Position numbers and translations under genes: made by a program. Positions 25,341 to 34,835 of a DNA stretch of 64,000 nt are shown here, one piece after another (positions within the stretch are counted from its first letter, which is position 1; each line of letters starts with the position of its first letter). The stretch is from contig NZ_QHKS01000001.1 in the NCBI RefSeq assembly GCF_003353175.1, positions 248,001 through 312,000 of the forward strand, given 5' to 3'. The notes under the pieces were generated by a model. It was given only the letters and a program-made list of their open reading frames with translations. It was not told the DNA's origin and ran no database searches. This DNA is from Paraburkholderia lacunae. GTDB lineage: Bacteria; Pseudomonadota; Gammaproteobacteria; Burkholderiales; Burkholderiaceae.

Positions 25341-26591
25341 ATGAACCACCGTGACGAAGCACTGGCGCTCGACCGCGCCGACCCGCTCGCCGCCCTGCGC
25401 GACCAGTTCGCGCTGTCGCCGGCGACCATCTATCTGGACGGCAACTCGCTCGGCGTGCCGCCGGCCGCCGCCGCTCAGCGCGCGCAGACCGTGATCGGCG
25501 CCGAATGGGGCGAAGGCCTGATCCGCAGCTGGAACACCGCCGGCTGGTTCGCGTTGCCGCGCCGCCTCGGCAACAAGCTCGCGCCGCTGATCGGCGCGGC
25601 CGACAACGAAGTGGTCGTCACCGATACGATTTCGATCAACCTCTTCAAGCTGCTCTCGGCCGCCGTGCGCGTGGCCAACGCGCGCGATCCGAAGCGCCGC
25701 GTGATCGTCTCCGAGCGTTCGAATTTCCCGACCGATCTGTACATCGCGCAAGGGTTGATCGAACAGCTCGACCGCGGCTACGAATTGCGCCTCGTCGACG
25801 ACCCGTCCGAGTTGCCCGCCGCAATCGGCGACGACACGGCCATCGCGATGATCACGCACGTGAACTACCGCACCGGTTACATGCACGACATGGCCGCGTT
25901 GACGAAACTGATTCACGACAAGGGCGCGCTCGCGCTGTGGGACCTCGCGCATTCGGCGGGCGCGGTGCCGGTCGATCTGAACGGCGTTGGCGCCGACTAC
26001 GCGGTGGGCTGCACGTATAAGTATCTGAACGGCGGTCCGGGTTCGCCGGCCTTCGTGTGGGTGCCGCAGCGTCATCAGAACGAGTTTGCGCAGCCGTTGT
26101 CCGGCTGGTGGGGACATCGCGCGCCGTTCAGGATGGACCCGGCATATCAGCCCGACGACGGCATCGGCCGGTTCCTGTGCGGCACGCAGCCGATGGTGTC
26201 GATGGCGCTGGTCGAATGCGGACTCGACGTGTTCCTGCAAACCGACATGCAGGCGGTCCGCAAGAAGTCGCTGGCGCTGACCGATCTGTTCATCGAACTG
26301 GTCGAAGCGCGTTGCGGCGAGTTTCCGCTCACGCTCGTGACGCCGCGCGAGCATGCGCAGCGCGGCTCGCATGCGAGCTTCGAGCATCCGCATGGTTACG
26401 AGGTGATGCAAGCGTTGATCGCGCGCGGCGTGATCGGCGACTATCGCGAGCCGCACGTGTTGCGCTTCGGATTTACGCCGCTGTATACGCGCTTTGTCGA
26501 TGTGTGGGATGCGGTGGAAACGCTGCGCGACGTGCTGACGCAAGAGAGCTGGCGGGCACCTGAATTTGCCGCGCGCGGCGCTGTGACCTGA
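25341..26591 (+). CDS. kynU: Kynureninase
   Basis: Pyridoxal-phosphate enzyme that cleaves kynurenine to anthranilate and alanine. The 416-residue product has [11 protein letters not shown] near the N-terminus, [15 protein letters not shown] with the cofactor Asp, and [16 protein letters not shown] with Lys227 as the PLP-binding lysine. The start at 25341 gives the family N-terminus; the frame is open to 25239 inside kynB, but those codons are Cys/Pro-rich shadow. Middle gene of the kyn operon, 10 bp before kynA. Confidence 0.96.
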   Translation: MNHRDEALALDRADPLAALRDQFALSPATIYLDGNSLGVPPAAAAQRAQTVIGAEWGEGLIRSWNTAGWFALPRRLGNKLAPLIGAADNEVVVTDTISINLFKLLSAAVRVANARDPKRRVIVSERSNFPTDLYIAQGLIEQLDRGYELRLVDDPSELPAAIGDDTAIAMITHVNYRTGYMHDMAALTKLIHDKGALALWDLAHSAGAVPVDLNGVGADYAVGCTYKYLNGGPGSPAFVWVPQRHQNEFAQPLSGWWGHRAPFRMDPAYQPDDGIGRFLCGTQPMVSMALVECGLDVFLQTDMQAVRKKSLALTDLFIELVEARCGEFPLTLVTPREHAQRGSHASFEHPHGYEVMQALIARGVIGDYREPHVLRFGFTPLYTRFVDVWDAVETLRDVLTQESWRAPEFAARGAVT

Positions 26592-26601
26592 GGAGCACGC
26601 A

Positions 26602-27525
26602 ATGACCGATCACATGCAAACCCCTGGTCTGCCGGAAGAGAAACCGGCGCAGGGTTGCCCGTTTGGGCATGGCGGCGGTGCGGCGGGTGCGGGTGCTGCT
26701 TCCGGCGAAGGCTGGCACGACGCGCAGCTCGATTTTTCGGAGTCGATGAGTTACGGCGATTATCTGTCGCTCGGGACGGTGCTCAATGCGCAGCATCCGC
26801 TGTCGCCGGATCACAATGAGATGTTGTTCATCATTCAGCATCAGACGAGCGAACTGTGGATGAAGCTCGCGCTGTATGAATTGCGCGCGGCGCTGAAGGC
26901 GGTGCATCGTGACGAGTTGCCGCCGGCGTTCAAGATGCTGGCGCGGGTCTCGCGGATCATGGAGCAGCTCGTGCAGGCATGGAGTGTTCTCGCAACGATG
27001 ACGCCGTCCGAGTACACGGCGATGCGGCCTTACCTCGGCAGCTCCTCCGGGTTTCAGTCTTATCAGTATCGGCAGATCGAGTTTTTGCTGGGGAACAAGA
27101 ATGAGCAGATGCTCAAGCCGCATGCGCATCGGGCTGAGGTTTTGGCCGAGGTGAAAGCCTCGCTGGAGGCGCCTTCCTTTTATGATGAAGTCGTTCGGTT
27201 GCTGGCGCGCCGCGGGTTTGCCATTTCACCTTCCAGGTTGGAGAGGGATTGGACGCAGCCTACTACTCATGATGCTTCCGTCGAGGCCGCCTGGCTCGAG
27301 GTCTATCGGAATCCTGCCCAGCATTGGGAGCTGTACGAGATGGCCGAGGAGCTCGTCGATCTCGAAGATGCTTTTCGCCAATGGCGGTTCCGGCACGTGA
27401 CCACCGTGGAGAGGATTATTGGGTTTAAACAGGGCACTGGCGGCACCAGCGGGGCGCCTTATCTGCGCAAGATGCTGGATGTGGTGTTGTTTCCTGAGCT
27501 TTGGCACGTGAGAACGATGTTGTAG
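26602..27525 (+). CDS. kynA: Tryptophan 2,3-dioxygenase
   Basis: Heme enzyme that opens the indole ring of tryptophan to give N-formylkynurenine. The 307-residue product has [37 protein letters not shown], and [15 protein letters not shown] with the heme ligand near His265, then [13 protein letters not shown]. The N-terminal 35 residues are Gly/Ala-rich and include GCPFGH (Cys19-Pro20), which looks like a heme-regulatory CP motif. The GAGGAG-type site precedes the ATG. The second half of the gene uses clearly more T-ending codons than its neighbours. Last gene of kynBUA, though it catalyses the first step. Confidence 0.96.
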   Translation: MTDHMQTPGLPEEKPAQGCPFGHGGGAAGAGAASGEGWHDAQLDFSESMSYGDYLSLGTVLNAQHPLSPDHNEMLFIIQHQTSELWMKLALYELRAALKAVHRDELPPAFKMLARVSRIMEQLVQAWSVLATMTPSEYTAMRPYLGSSSGFQSYQYRQIEFLLGNKNEQMLKPHAHRAEVLAEVKASLEAPSFYDEVVRLLARRGFAISPSRLERDWTQPTTHDASVEAAWLEVYRNPAQHWELYEMAEELVDLEDAFRQWRFRHVTTVERIIGFKQGTGGTSGAPYLRKMLDVVLFPELWHVRTML

Positions 27526-27590
27526 GTGTTGATGCTTGCCTGCACGGCGCGGTGGGTTGTACGCCTGCGGCTCTGGCCTTCTTTTTATCG

Positions 27591-27624
27591 TTGTGTGCCC
27601 GCGGCCAACGCCGCGGGCACACAA
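27591..27624. other. Perfect 15-bp stem-loop after kynA
   Basis: TTGTGTGCCCGCGGC (27591-27605) pairs with GCCGCGGGCACACAA (27610-27624) around CAAC. It lies between the converging kynA and SDR genes. A T-run lies before rather than after it on the plus strand, so it is not a standard terminator, though it may still end or protect both mRNAs. Confidence 0.6.
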
Positions 27625-27648
27625 GCAACCCGCCGGGAGGGCAAAAAA

Positions 27649-28386
27649 TCACCTGGCGGTATACCCGCCGTCGATTGGCAAACAAACCCCACTAATCATG
27701 GAAGCCGCCTCACTGAGCAAAAACGCAACCGGCATTGCCACTTCAAAAGGCTCGGCAAACCGCCGCAAAGGAACAGCCATCAAAGCGGGCTCCCTCCTGG
27801 CAGGATCACTCCATGCCTGCACCGCCATAGGCGTCAACGTAACCGTCGGGTTAACGCTATTGACCCGAATCCCGAAAGGCCCTAACTCGATACACAAAGA
27901 CCGGGTAACAGCATCGAGCGCCGCCTTGGAAGCCGAATAACTCAAATGATCGTCCAGCGCCACAAGCGCGGCCTGACTGGAAACATTCACCATGCTGCCA
28001 GCGCGCCTGGCCGCGATCATCCCGCGCGCGACGTGCCGCGCAACCAGCACCGCGCCACGCGCATTCACCGCCATCACACGATCAAAACTAGCCCCGGTGG
28101 TATCCACCGCGCGCTCGAGCAAAGCAATCCCCGCACAATTCACCAGCCCGTCAACCGCATTGAGCGATCCCAGCGCTTCGTCAATAGCGGCTTCATCGCT
28201 CACGTCGAGCACCAGCGGCTCGCAGCCCGTCTCCTCAGCCAATCGCGCGAGCTCGTGCACGTTCCGCGCCGCCGCAATCACACTCGCGCCACTGGCGCAC
28301 AGGACCTCGACGGTCGCTCGCCCAATCCCGCTCGATGCGCCCGTCACAAGAATCGAGCGGCCGGAAAAATCGAAAGTTGCGTTCAT
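27649..28386 (-). CDS. SDR oxidoreductase, L-xylulose reductase-like
   Basis: Short-chain dehydrogenase of 245 residues with TGASSGIG (15-22), LVNCAGIALLE, MVNVSSQAA with the catalytic Ser, and Tyr150/Lys154 (YSASK). The layout VNPTVTLTPM and the C-terminal LPIDGGYTAR closely follow the dicarbonyl/L-xylulose reductase (DCXR) branch, which interconverts L-xylulose and xylitol. The first Asn of the NNAG motif is kept, the second is Cys. Last gene of the minus-strand cluster A; its ATG overlaps the stop of the FGGY kinase by four bases. The substrate is inferred from similarity and context, not proven. Confidence 0.82.
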   Translation of the reverse strand: MNATFDFSGRSILVTGASSGIGRATVEVLCASGASVIAAARNVHELARLAEETGCEPLVLDVSDEAAIDEALGSLNAVDGLVNCAGIALLERAVDTTGASFDRVMAVNARGAVLVARHVARGMIAARRAGSMVNVSSQAALVALDDHLSYSASKAALDAVTRSLCIELGPFGIRVNSVNPTVTLTPMAVQAWSDPARREPALMAVPLRRFAEPFEVAMPVAFLLSEAASMISGVCLPIDGGYTAR

Positions 28387-29927
28387 GATGTCTGCAACCG
28401 ATGCATCACCGGTTTCAACGCGGGATACAAATCCGTATAAACGCCAAAACGCTGCTCATAGAGAACCATCCGCGCGGCGTCCGGTTGCGCGCGCCCGATC
28501 AACGTCACCCACCCGCCTTGCGCCTCTTCACGCGAAATCAACCCGACGCCCACCGCGGCCAGCAACGCCGCCCCCATCGCCGCCTCCACTTCCTGTTCGA
28601 TCGTGTAGACCGGATAGCCGGTGATGTCGGCAATGATCTGCATCCACAGATCCGAATGCGCAGCGCCGCCGACCACGATCAATTTGTCGTCGAGCGATTG
28701 CGCGCCTTTGCGCCCCGCTTCGATGTTGTGCTTCAACGCGAACGACACGCCCTCGAGCACCGCTCGATACAGATGCGCTCGCGTGTGGAACAAGCTCAAG
28801 CCGACGAACGCGCCGCTTGCCGCGGCATCCCATACAGGACTGCGCTCGCCCATCAGATACGGCAAAAACAGCACGCCGTCGGCACCCGCCGGAATCCCGG
28901 AAGCCGCTTCTTCGAGCAAACGATGCGGATCGCCGTGCGGCGTCGCGCGCGCGGCTTCAGTCTCCGCATGACAGAACTGCTCGCGATACCACGTCACCGA
29001 TGCACCGGCCGTAATCGCGCCGCCGAAAATGTAGATGTCGCGCTGGCCGTTGAACACATGCGGCATGCTGATCAAACCATACCTCGCATCGACGCTCTGA
29101 TTGATATAGCCCCAGCACATGCTGGTGCCGATCATCGCCACGTGCTGCCCCGCGCGCGTCACACCCGCGGCGAACGTCGCCACCGCCGCATCGACGCCGC
29201 CCGCGACGATCGCCGTCCCCGCTTCGAGTCCCAGCTGTTCGGTCCACTGCGACAGCAAACCGCCCACTACATCCGACGATTCCACCAGCCGCTCCGGCAT
29301 CATCGTCGCGGGAATCCCGAGCATATCGAGCGCTTCGTCGGACCAGTCACGCTTCGCGATGTCGTAGATGCCACCGATGTTGCCCGCCGAACTATGGTCG
29401 ACGGCCACTTCGCCGGTCAGCCTGTAGGTCACGTACGCATTGGGTGGCAGGAAGTAACGCGTATGCGCCCACACGTCCGGCTCGTGATCGCGCAGCCACA
29501 ACATCTTCGTGTAGCCGTAATAGCTGTCCACGCCGTTGCCGGTGATCGTATGGAGCCGTTCGAGATCGACGTTGGTGCGCACCCATTCGACCTGGTCGGT
29601 CGCACGCCGGTCCATCCAGATCAGACACGGATAAAGCGGCCGCATGTCGCTATCGACCGGAATGCCCGAGCCGCCGTACAGACTGCTCACGCATACCGCC
29701 TTGATCGACTTCGCCGCGACGCCCGCCTCTTGCGCCTTTCGCACGCACGCGGCGATGCACTCCACCACCGCCTTCAACCACACCGCCGGCCATTGCTCGG
29801 CCCATCGCGGCTTGGGCGTATCCGGCTGATAGCTCGACGCATGCTGCGCGACAATCGCGCCGTGCTGATCGACCAGCAGCGCCTTGGTGCTCTGCGTGCC
29901 GATATCGACGCCGATGACGTAGTCCAT
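28383..29927 (-). CDS. FGGY-family carbohydrate (pentulose/polyol) kinase
   Basis: The 514-residue protein has the N-terminal phosphate site YVIGVDIGTQSTKALLVD, the core GTSMCWGYIN, GGVDAAVATFAAG with the catalytic Asp, and the C-terminal FGGY-type VVGGAAHSDLWMQIIAD. It phosphorylates a ketose or polyol with ATP. Neighbours are an L-xylulose reductase-like SDR, a polyol dehydrogenase and a sugar ABC transporter, so D-xylulose or a tetrulose is a likely substrate; the exact one is unknown. The gene overlaps the SDR by ATGA and lies 34 bp after the dehydrogenase. One of three FGGY kinases in the window. Confidence 0.85.
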   Translation of the reverse strand: MDYVIGVDIGTQSTKALLVDQHGAIVAQHASSYQPDTPKPRWAEQWPAVWLKAVVECIAACVRKAQEAGVAAKSIKAVCVSSLYGGSGIPVDSDMRPLYPCLIWMDRRATDQVEWVRTNVDLERLHTITGNGVDSYYGYTKMLWLRDHEPDVWAHTRYFLPPNAYVTYRLTGEVAVDHSSAGNIGGIYDIAKRDWSDEALDMLGIPATMMPERLVESSDVVGGLLSQWTEQLGLEAGTAIVAGGVDAAVATFAAGVTRAGQHVAMIGTSMCWGYINQSVDARYGLISMPHVFNGQRDIYIFGGAITAGASVTWYREQFCHAETEAARATPHGDPHRLLEEAASGIPAGADGVLFLPYLMGERSPVWDAAASGAFVGLSLFHTRAHLYRAVLEGVSFALKHNIEAGRKGAQSLDDKLIVVGGAAHSDLWMQIIADITGYPVYTIEQEVEAAMGAALLAAVGVGLISREEAQGGWVTLIGRAQPDAARMVLYEQRFGVYTDLYPALKPVMHRLQTS

Positions 29928-29961
29928 AAAGTCTCCGTTAGGTACCGCTTATTCCGAGCGT

Positions 29962-31023
29962 TCAGGCGTGCGGCTTCATCAATACCTTGATCGAGGCGAG
30001 CGAGTTGGCGACCTCGATCGCCTCGTCCCACTCTTCCAGCGAGAAGCCGTGCGTGACAATCCCTTTCGACGTGACGAGCCCGCGCGCCAGCAGATCGATG
30101 GCGATCGGATAGCAGTATGGGCCCAAATGCGCGCCGCGCACGTCGAGTTCCTTGCGATCGCCGATCACCGACCAATCCAGCGTAGTCTCTGCGCCGAACA
30201 CTGAAAACTCGACGAAACGCCCGAGCTTGCGAATCATGTCCATGCCCTGGTTGACGCCGATCGGTGCACCGGTCGTTTCAATGTAGACGTCGCAACCGTA
30301 GCCTTCAGTCAGCGAATGGACGATGGCCAGCGCGTCGTCCTGCTTCGGATTGATCGTCACGTCGGCGCCGTATTCGCGCGCCAGTGCAAGACGCTCTTCA
30401 ACCAGGTCGATCACCACCAGTTTCTTCGGCGTCTTCAGATGCGCGACTTGCGTCATCATCAGACCGAGTGGCCCGGCGCCCGCGATCACCACTACGTCGT
30501 CGAGTTGCAGGTCGCCACGATTCACCGTGTGAATGGCGCACGCCAGCGGCTCGATGATCGCGGCATCTTCGAGCGAAATGCCGTCGGGGATCTTGTGGAC
30601 GATCGCGGTGGACGGAATACGCATGTATTCGGCCATGCCGCCGTCCGCCACTTCGCGCTGGAAGCCAAAGATGTTGTGCACCTCGCACATCCAGTACTGA
30701 CCGGATTTGCAATAGCGGCACTTGCCGCATGGCACGATCTGTTCGGCGATTACGCGGTCGCCGGTTCGTACGCCGAAGAGTTCGGCCGCGCCCTCGCCGA
30801 TTTCCTCGACGAAACCGAAGAACTCGTGGCCCGGAATCACCGGCGCTTTGACCCACGGACTTGGGCCGCCCCAGAACATCTTCGCGCCCGAATGGCACTT
30901 GCAATCGCTTGCGCAAATTCCACACGCGGCGATGCGAATCACGAGTTCATGGGTTCGTGCACGGGGCCGGGTTACCTGCTCGACGCGATAGTCTTTCGGC
31001 GCGTGACAGACGATGGCTGTCAT
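29962..31023 (-). CDS. Zinc-dependent polyol dehydrogenase (MDR family)
   Basis: Medium-chain zinc alcohol dehydrogenase with the catalytic zinc site CGICASDCKCHSG and PGHEFFGFVEE, the structural zinc cysteines CGKCRYCKSGQYWMC, and the NAD-binding loop IAGAGPLGLMM. It resembles enzymes named erythritol/L-threitol or xylitol dehydrogenases. I choose the ATG at 31023 (MTAIVCHAPKDYRVEQ), preceded by AGGCGG; an ATG at 31062 in frame would add 13 residues. In cluster A it could oxidise xylitol to D-xylulose for the next-door FGGY kinase, or act on a tetritol; both are inference. Confidence 0.85.
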   Translation of the reverse strand: MTAIVCHAPKDYRVEQVTRPRARTHELVIRIAACGICASDCKCHSGAKMFWGGPSPWVKAPVIPGHEFFGFVEEIGEGAAELFGVRTGDRVIAEQIVPCGKCRYCKSGQYWMCEVHNIFGFQREVADGGMAEYMRIPSTAIVHKIPDGISLEDAAIIEPLACAIHTVNRGDLQLDDVVVIAGAGPLGLMMTQVAHLKTPKKLVVIDLVEERLALAREYGADVTINPKQDDALAIVHSLTEGYGCDVYIETTGAPIGVNQGMDMIRKLGRFVEFSVFGAETTLDWSVIGDRKELDVRGAHLGPYCYPIAIDLLARGLVTSKGIVTHGFSLEEWDEAIEVANSLASIKVLMKPHA

Positions 31024-31099
31024 GTTCCGCCTGTCGGTTTGCGAGTCGTAGTGGTTTGTCATTGCATGGTCCTGCTTAGGAAGGGAAGTCGGTGGAGAG

Positions 31100-32176
31100 T
31101 TACTTTCTGCGGTCGCGGCTGATGTAAATCGCGAGCAGGATGATTCCGCCCTTGATCACGTTCTGCACATAGGGATTCACGCCGACCATGTTCAGCCCGT
31201 TGTTCAGCACGCCGAGCAGCAGCGCGCCGATCAAGGTGCCGACGATCGAGCCGCGCCCGCCGGAGATCGACGTGCCGCCCATCACCACCGCGGCAATGGC
31301 GTCGAGTTCGAAGCCGATGCCCGCGTTCGGCTGGCCGCTCATCAGGCGCGCGGTCAGCACGATCGCGGCGAAAGCGGACGTCAATCCGGCGAGCGTGTAG
31401 ACAACCAGCTTCACGCGCGCCACTCGCACACCGGACAGACGCGTGGCCTGCTCATTGCCGCCGATCGCGTACACGTAGCGGCCGAACGGCATGCGTTCGA
31501 GCAACACCCACGCAATCGCATAGATCGCCACCATGATCACCACTGGCGCCTGGATGCCGACAATCTTGCCGCTGCCGAAGAAGCTGACCCAATCCGGCAA
31601 ACCGTCGATCGGATAGCCGCCCGTGTAGATCAGCGCGAGACCGCGCGCGATCCCCATCGTCGCGAGCGTGACGATGATCGGCGGCATGCCAGCGTAGGCT
31701 ACGAAGAAACCGTTCGCCGCGCCGAAGCCCAAACCCACCGCGACACCTAGCGCCAGCGCAGCCGCGGCATTCATCCCGGCGACCATCGAGCCGGCCGCGA
31801 GCGTGCCCGCCAGGGCCATCACCGAACCAACCGACAGGTCGATGCCGCCGGTCAGAATCACGCACGTCATGCCGACGGCGATGATCGCGTTGATCGACAC
31901 CTGGCGCAGCACGTTCTCCAGATTCGCGCCGGAGAGAAAACTGTCACTCGCGAATACCATGACGAGACAGACCACCAGCAAACCGATGAACGGGTAGAAC
32001 AGCGTCGAGCGTTTCAACGCGGCCCACGTGACGCGCATCGGCGCCCCCGGCGTGTCCCCCAATCCCCCAGACTTCCTTCGGAGCGGTGGACTTCCTTCGG
32101 GACGCGGGACCTCCCTCGGGGCGTCGCCGCTGACGGTCGACGTTTTCGGCGAAGAAGAGGGATTAGGCGTGTTCAT
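31100..32176 (-). CDS. Sugar ABC transporter permease, RbsC type
   Basis: Inner-membrane subunit of a ribose-class ABC importer. After an unusual Pro/Arg-rich N-terminus of about 45 residues, eight to ten hydrophobic segments follow, with the family marks [17 protein letters not shown] and [20 protein letters not shown]. The start at 32176 is preceded by GGAG, and the gene overlaps the upstream ATPase by 14 bp. The extra N-terminus is encoded by a short tandem repeat (32070-32119) and looks like repeat-derived filler. Works with the ATPase and the periplasmic protein next to it. Confidence 0.93.
   Translation of the reverse strand: MNTPNPSSSPKTSTVSGDAPREVPRPEGSPPLRRKSGGLGDTPGAPMRVTWAALKRSTLFYPFIGLLVVCLVMVFASDSFLSGANLENVLRQVSINAIIAVGMTCVILTGGIDLSVGSVMALAGTLAAGSMVAGMNAAAALALGVAVGLGFGAANGFFVAYAGMPPIIVTLATMGIARGLALIYTGGYPIDGLPDWVSFFGSGKIVGIQAPVVIMVAIYAIAWVLLERMPFGRYVYAIGGNEQATRLSGVRVARVKLVVYTLAGLTSAFAAIVLTARLMSGQPNAGIGFELDAIAAVVMGGTSISGGRGSIVGTLIGALLLGVLNNGLNMVGVNPYVQNVIKGGIILLAIYISRDRRK
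32070..32119. repeat. Three GGACTTCCTTCGG-type repeats inside a permease N-terminus
   Basis: GACTTCCTTCGG (32070-32081), GGACTTCCTTCGG (32088-32100) and GGACCTCCCTCGG (32107-32119) are about 19 bp apart. Each can fold on itself weakly. They encode the Pro/Arg-rich stretch before the first membrane segment of the permease, suggesting that an intergenic-type repeat has entered the reading frame. Confidence 0.7.
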
Positions 32177-33683
32177 GTGTCGCTCCACGGGTGCCGGCTG
32201 TTGCATAGGTCATCACGGCGTTCGAGTCGATCTCGCCGCCTTCGAGCATCGCCTCGATGCGGCCTTGCCGGAACACGGCGACGCGGTCGCACATGCCGAC
32301 GATCTCCGGCAGTTCGGACGAGATCATGATGATCGAGTAGCCGCGCGCGGTGAGTTCGCGCATCAGCAGATAGATTTCGGCTTTGGCGCCGACGTCGATG
32401 CCGCGCGTCGGTTCGTCGAAGATCAGGATGTTGGTGTGGTGATTCAGCCAGCGCGCGATCACCACCTTCTGCTGATTGCCGCCCGACAGCGTTGCGACCT
32501 CGGTATGCATCGTCGGCGCCTTCACGCCGACGCGTTTCATGATGTCCGCGGTCGCGCGTGCTTCGCTGCGCTGGTCGATGAAAAAACGCAGCGAACGGTA
32601 TTTGCCGAGGTTGTTGATCGAGATGTTCTGCCTGATCGAGAAATCGGTGATCAGGCCTTCGGTCTTGCGGCTTTCAGGCAGGATGCCGACGCCGGCTCGC
32701 AACGCGTCGGCGGGATCGGCCAGCTTCGCAGCCGCGCCGTTGATACGGATCTCCTTCACGTAAGCCGGGTCCGCGCCGATCACGGCCAGTGCGGTCTCCG
32801 TGCGGCCCGAGCCGACCAGCCCGGCGAAGCCGAGAATCTCGCCTTCACGCAGGGTAAAGCTCAACACCGGGCTGTCTTTACGCAATTGCAGCTTGCCGAC
32901 TTCGAGCACGATGTGCGCGTCGGCACGCAACGGCGGCTTCAACGGAAAGCTGCTTTCGATGCGGCGCCCCACCATCATCTCGACCAGGCGGCCCACATCG
33001 GATTGCGCGACCTCGGTCATGCCGACGTATTGGCCGTCGCGCAATACCGTAATGCGGTCGCACACTTCGAAAATCTCTTCGAGGTGATGCGAGATGAAAA
33101 TCATCGCGACGCCCTGCTTCTTCAGGTCGCGCATGATCGCGAACAGATGCTCCGCTTCCGCGGGGGTGAGCGTTGCGGTCGGTTCGTCGAGAATCAGAAT
33201 GCGCGCCTGCAGCGACAATGCCTTGCCGATTTCGACGAACTGCTGCTGCGCGACCGACAATTCGCGAATCGGCACCGCCAGATCGATCGCCACGCCGAGC
33301 CGCTCGAAAATCTCCGCCGCTGCGCGCCGCATCTTGCCGCGTTCGAGCAGACCCAGGCCGTTCTTCAGCTCGCGGCCGAGAAACATGTTCTCCACCGCGT
33401 TCAGATACGGAATCAGGCTGAACTCCTGAAACACGATGCCGACGCCCGCGACGACCGCATCGTGATAGTTCGTGAAGTGGCGGCCTTTGCCTTCGATCGT
33501 GATCGTGCCTTCATCCGGCTGGTAGATGCCGCACAGGATTTTCATCAGTGTCGACTTACCCGCGCCGTTTTCGCCGAGCAATGCGTGAATCTCGCCGCGC
33601 GCGATCTCGAGGTGAATGCCTTGCAGCGCCTTCACGCCGGGAAAGCTTTTGGTGATGTTGTCGAGCTTGAGTATCGTGTCCAT
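32163..33683 (-). CDS. Sugar ABC transporter ATPase, RbsA type (two domains)
   Basis: The 506-residue protein has two fused ATPase domains. The first shows [13 protein letters not shown] (37-49), the signature region [16 protein letters not shown] and Walker [11 protein letters not shown]. The second has a weak P-loop [12 protein letters not shown], the signature [16 protein letters not shown] and [17 protein letters not shown]. This is the RbsA/XylG/AraG layout for pentose or polyol importers. The start at 33683 is preceded by GGAGGA; the frame is open upstream to 33734. It lies 63 bp after the binding-protein gene and overlaps the permease. Confidence 0.95.
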   Translation of the reverse strand: MDTILKLDNITKSFPGVKALQGIHLEIARGEIHALLGENGAGKSTLMKILCGIYQPDEGTITIEGKGRHFTNYHDAVVAGVGIVFQEFSLIPYLNAVENMFLGRELKNGLGLLERGKMRRAAAEIFERLGVAIDLAVPIRELSVAQQQFVEIGKALSLQARILILDEPTATLTPAEAEHLFAIMRDLKKQGVAMIFISHHLEEIFEVCDRITVLRDGQYVGMTEVAQSDVGRLVEMMVGRRIESSFPLKPPLRADAHIVLEVGKLQLRKDSPVLSFTLREGEILGFAGLVGSGRTETALAVIGADPAYVKEIRINGAAAKLADPADALRAGVGILPESRKTEGLITDFSIRQNISINNLGKYRSLRFFIDQRSEARATADIMKRVGVKAPTMHTEVATLSGGNQQKVVIARWLNHHTNILIFDEPTRGIDVGAKAEIYLLMRELTARGYSIIMISSELPEIVGMCDRVAVFRQGRIEAMLEGGEIDSNAVMTYATAGTRGATHEHA

Positions 33684-33746
33684 CGGGTCCTCCTCTGCCG
33701 CGAGCCGCCGCGCTTTGACGAAAAAGCACGGCAACCCGCATTCGGC

Positions 33747-34679
33747 TTACCAGCTGAAACCCTTGGCGTTGTTCTTGTCGACCATCTTCACGTCGACCGG
33801 AATCGCTTTCGGCACATTGGCGCCCCACTTCTTCGCCAACGCGACGCCGAGCGCGATGCGCACCTGATCAGCCGGGAACTGCGCGGAGGTTTCGATGAAC
33901 TTCGAATTCGGTTTCTGGATCGCGGCAATCGCTTCCGGCGCGCCGTCGACACTGGTGAGCTTGATATCCTTGCCCGACGATTCGATTGCCGAGAGCGCGC
34001 CCATCGAGCCGCCGTCGTTCACGCTGAACACGCCCTTCAGATTCGGATGCGCCTGAATCATGTTTTCGGTGACCGACAGCGCCGTCGCACGTTCCTGCTT
34101 GCCGTTCTGCGTATCGACGAGCTTCACGCCCGGCGCTTTCGCGAGCGCCGCCTTGCAGCCGCGCACGCGTTCGAGAATCGGCACGACCGGAATGCCGTCG
34201 AGAATCGCCACTTCGCCGCTGCCGCCAATCGACTTCGCGAGGTACTCGCAAGCCATCTGCCCCGCGTCGAAATTCTTCGAGCCGACAAACGAATCGACGG
34301 GACCGTTCGCGTTCGCGTCGACGGCGACCACCACCACACCCGCCTTCTTCGCCGAGCTCACCGCCGACTGAATGCCGGTCGAATCGGTCGGATTCACGAG
34401 CAGAATGTCGATCTTCTTTTGCAGCATGTCTTCGACGTCGCTGACCTGTTTGCTGACGTCGTGATGCGCGTCGGTGACGACCACCGCGGCGCCCATCGTC
34501 CCCGCCGCTTCGTTCAACGCCTTTTGCATCGTCACGAAGTACGGGTTATTGAGCTCCTGGAACGTCATGCCGATTTTCAGCGGCGCGGCTTGCGCAGCCG
34601 GCGCGGCGATGAACGACAGGCCGAGTGCGAGCGTCGCGAAGGTTTTCAACGATGCCTGCTTCGAGGTGAATTGCGTCAT
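33747..34679 (-). CDS. Periplasmic sugar-binding protein, RbsB type
   Basis: Binds the sugar or polyol in the periplasm and delivers it to the ABC importer. The 310-residue product has a signal peptide (about 1-31: TFATLALGLSFIAAPAAQA then APLK) and the peripla_BP_4 domain, with GMTFQELNNPYFVTMQKALN, LVNPTDSTGIQSAV, and FSVNDGGSMGAL. The sugar is not known; pentitols or related polyols are likely from the adjacent enzymes. First structural gene of the transport operon after the araC-type gene. Confidence 0.94.
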   Translation of the reverse strand: MTQFTSKQASLKTFATLALGLSFIAAPAAQAAPLKIGMTFQELNNPYFVTMQKALNEAAGTMGAAVVVTDAHHDVSKQVSDVEDMLQKKIDILLVNPTDSTGIQSAVSSAKKAGVVVVAVDANANGPVDSFVGSKNFDAGQMACEYLAKSIGGSGEVAILDGIPVVPILERVRGCKAALAKAPGVKLVDTQNGKQERATALSVTENMIQAHPNLKGVFSVNDGGSMGALSAIESSGKDIKLTSVDGAPEAIAAIQKPNSKFIETSAQFPADQVRIALGVALAKKWGANVPKAIPVDVKMVDKNNAKGFSW

Positions 34680-34758
34680 GGTTGTCTCCGTTATTTAAAA
34701 ATGAGCACGTCCCTCGTGCTGTCCTCGACAGCGCGATGCGTGTTGAAACGCGGTTGCA

Positions 34759-34819
34759 GCGAAACTGAAACGAAACTGAAGCGAAACGCTTCGGCTTAAC
34801 GCTCAGGCTTAACGCTTGA
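34759..34819. promoter_or_regulatory. Direct-repeat region before the cluster A transport operon
   Basis: Between the araC-type gene and the binding-protein gene are three 11-bp units (GCGAAACTGAA, ACGAAACTGAA, GCGAAACGCTT; 34759-34791) and two 13-14-bp units around GGCTTAACGCT (34792-34819). GAAGCG-AAA-CGCTTC (34779-34793) is a palindrome. AraC-type regulators bind direct repeats close to the -35 box, so this is a likely operator region; no promoter was firmly located. Confidence 0.5.
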
Positions 34820-34835
34820 GCGGGGATGCGTATGG

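Noticed and set aside
31060..31068. A two-codon ORF (ATG CAA TGA) just before the upstream start of the polyol dehydrogenase
   Set aside because: Too small to support; probably chance overlap.
32028..34799. A 923-codon plus-strand frame opposite the ABC transporter of cluster A
   Set aside because: Same reason: antisense shadow of real genes with low-complexity composition.
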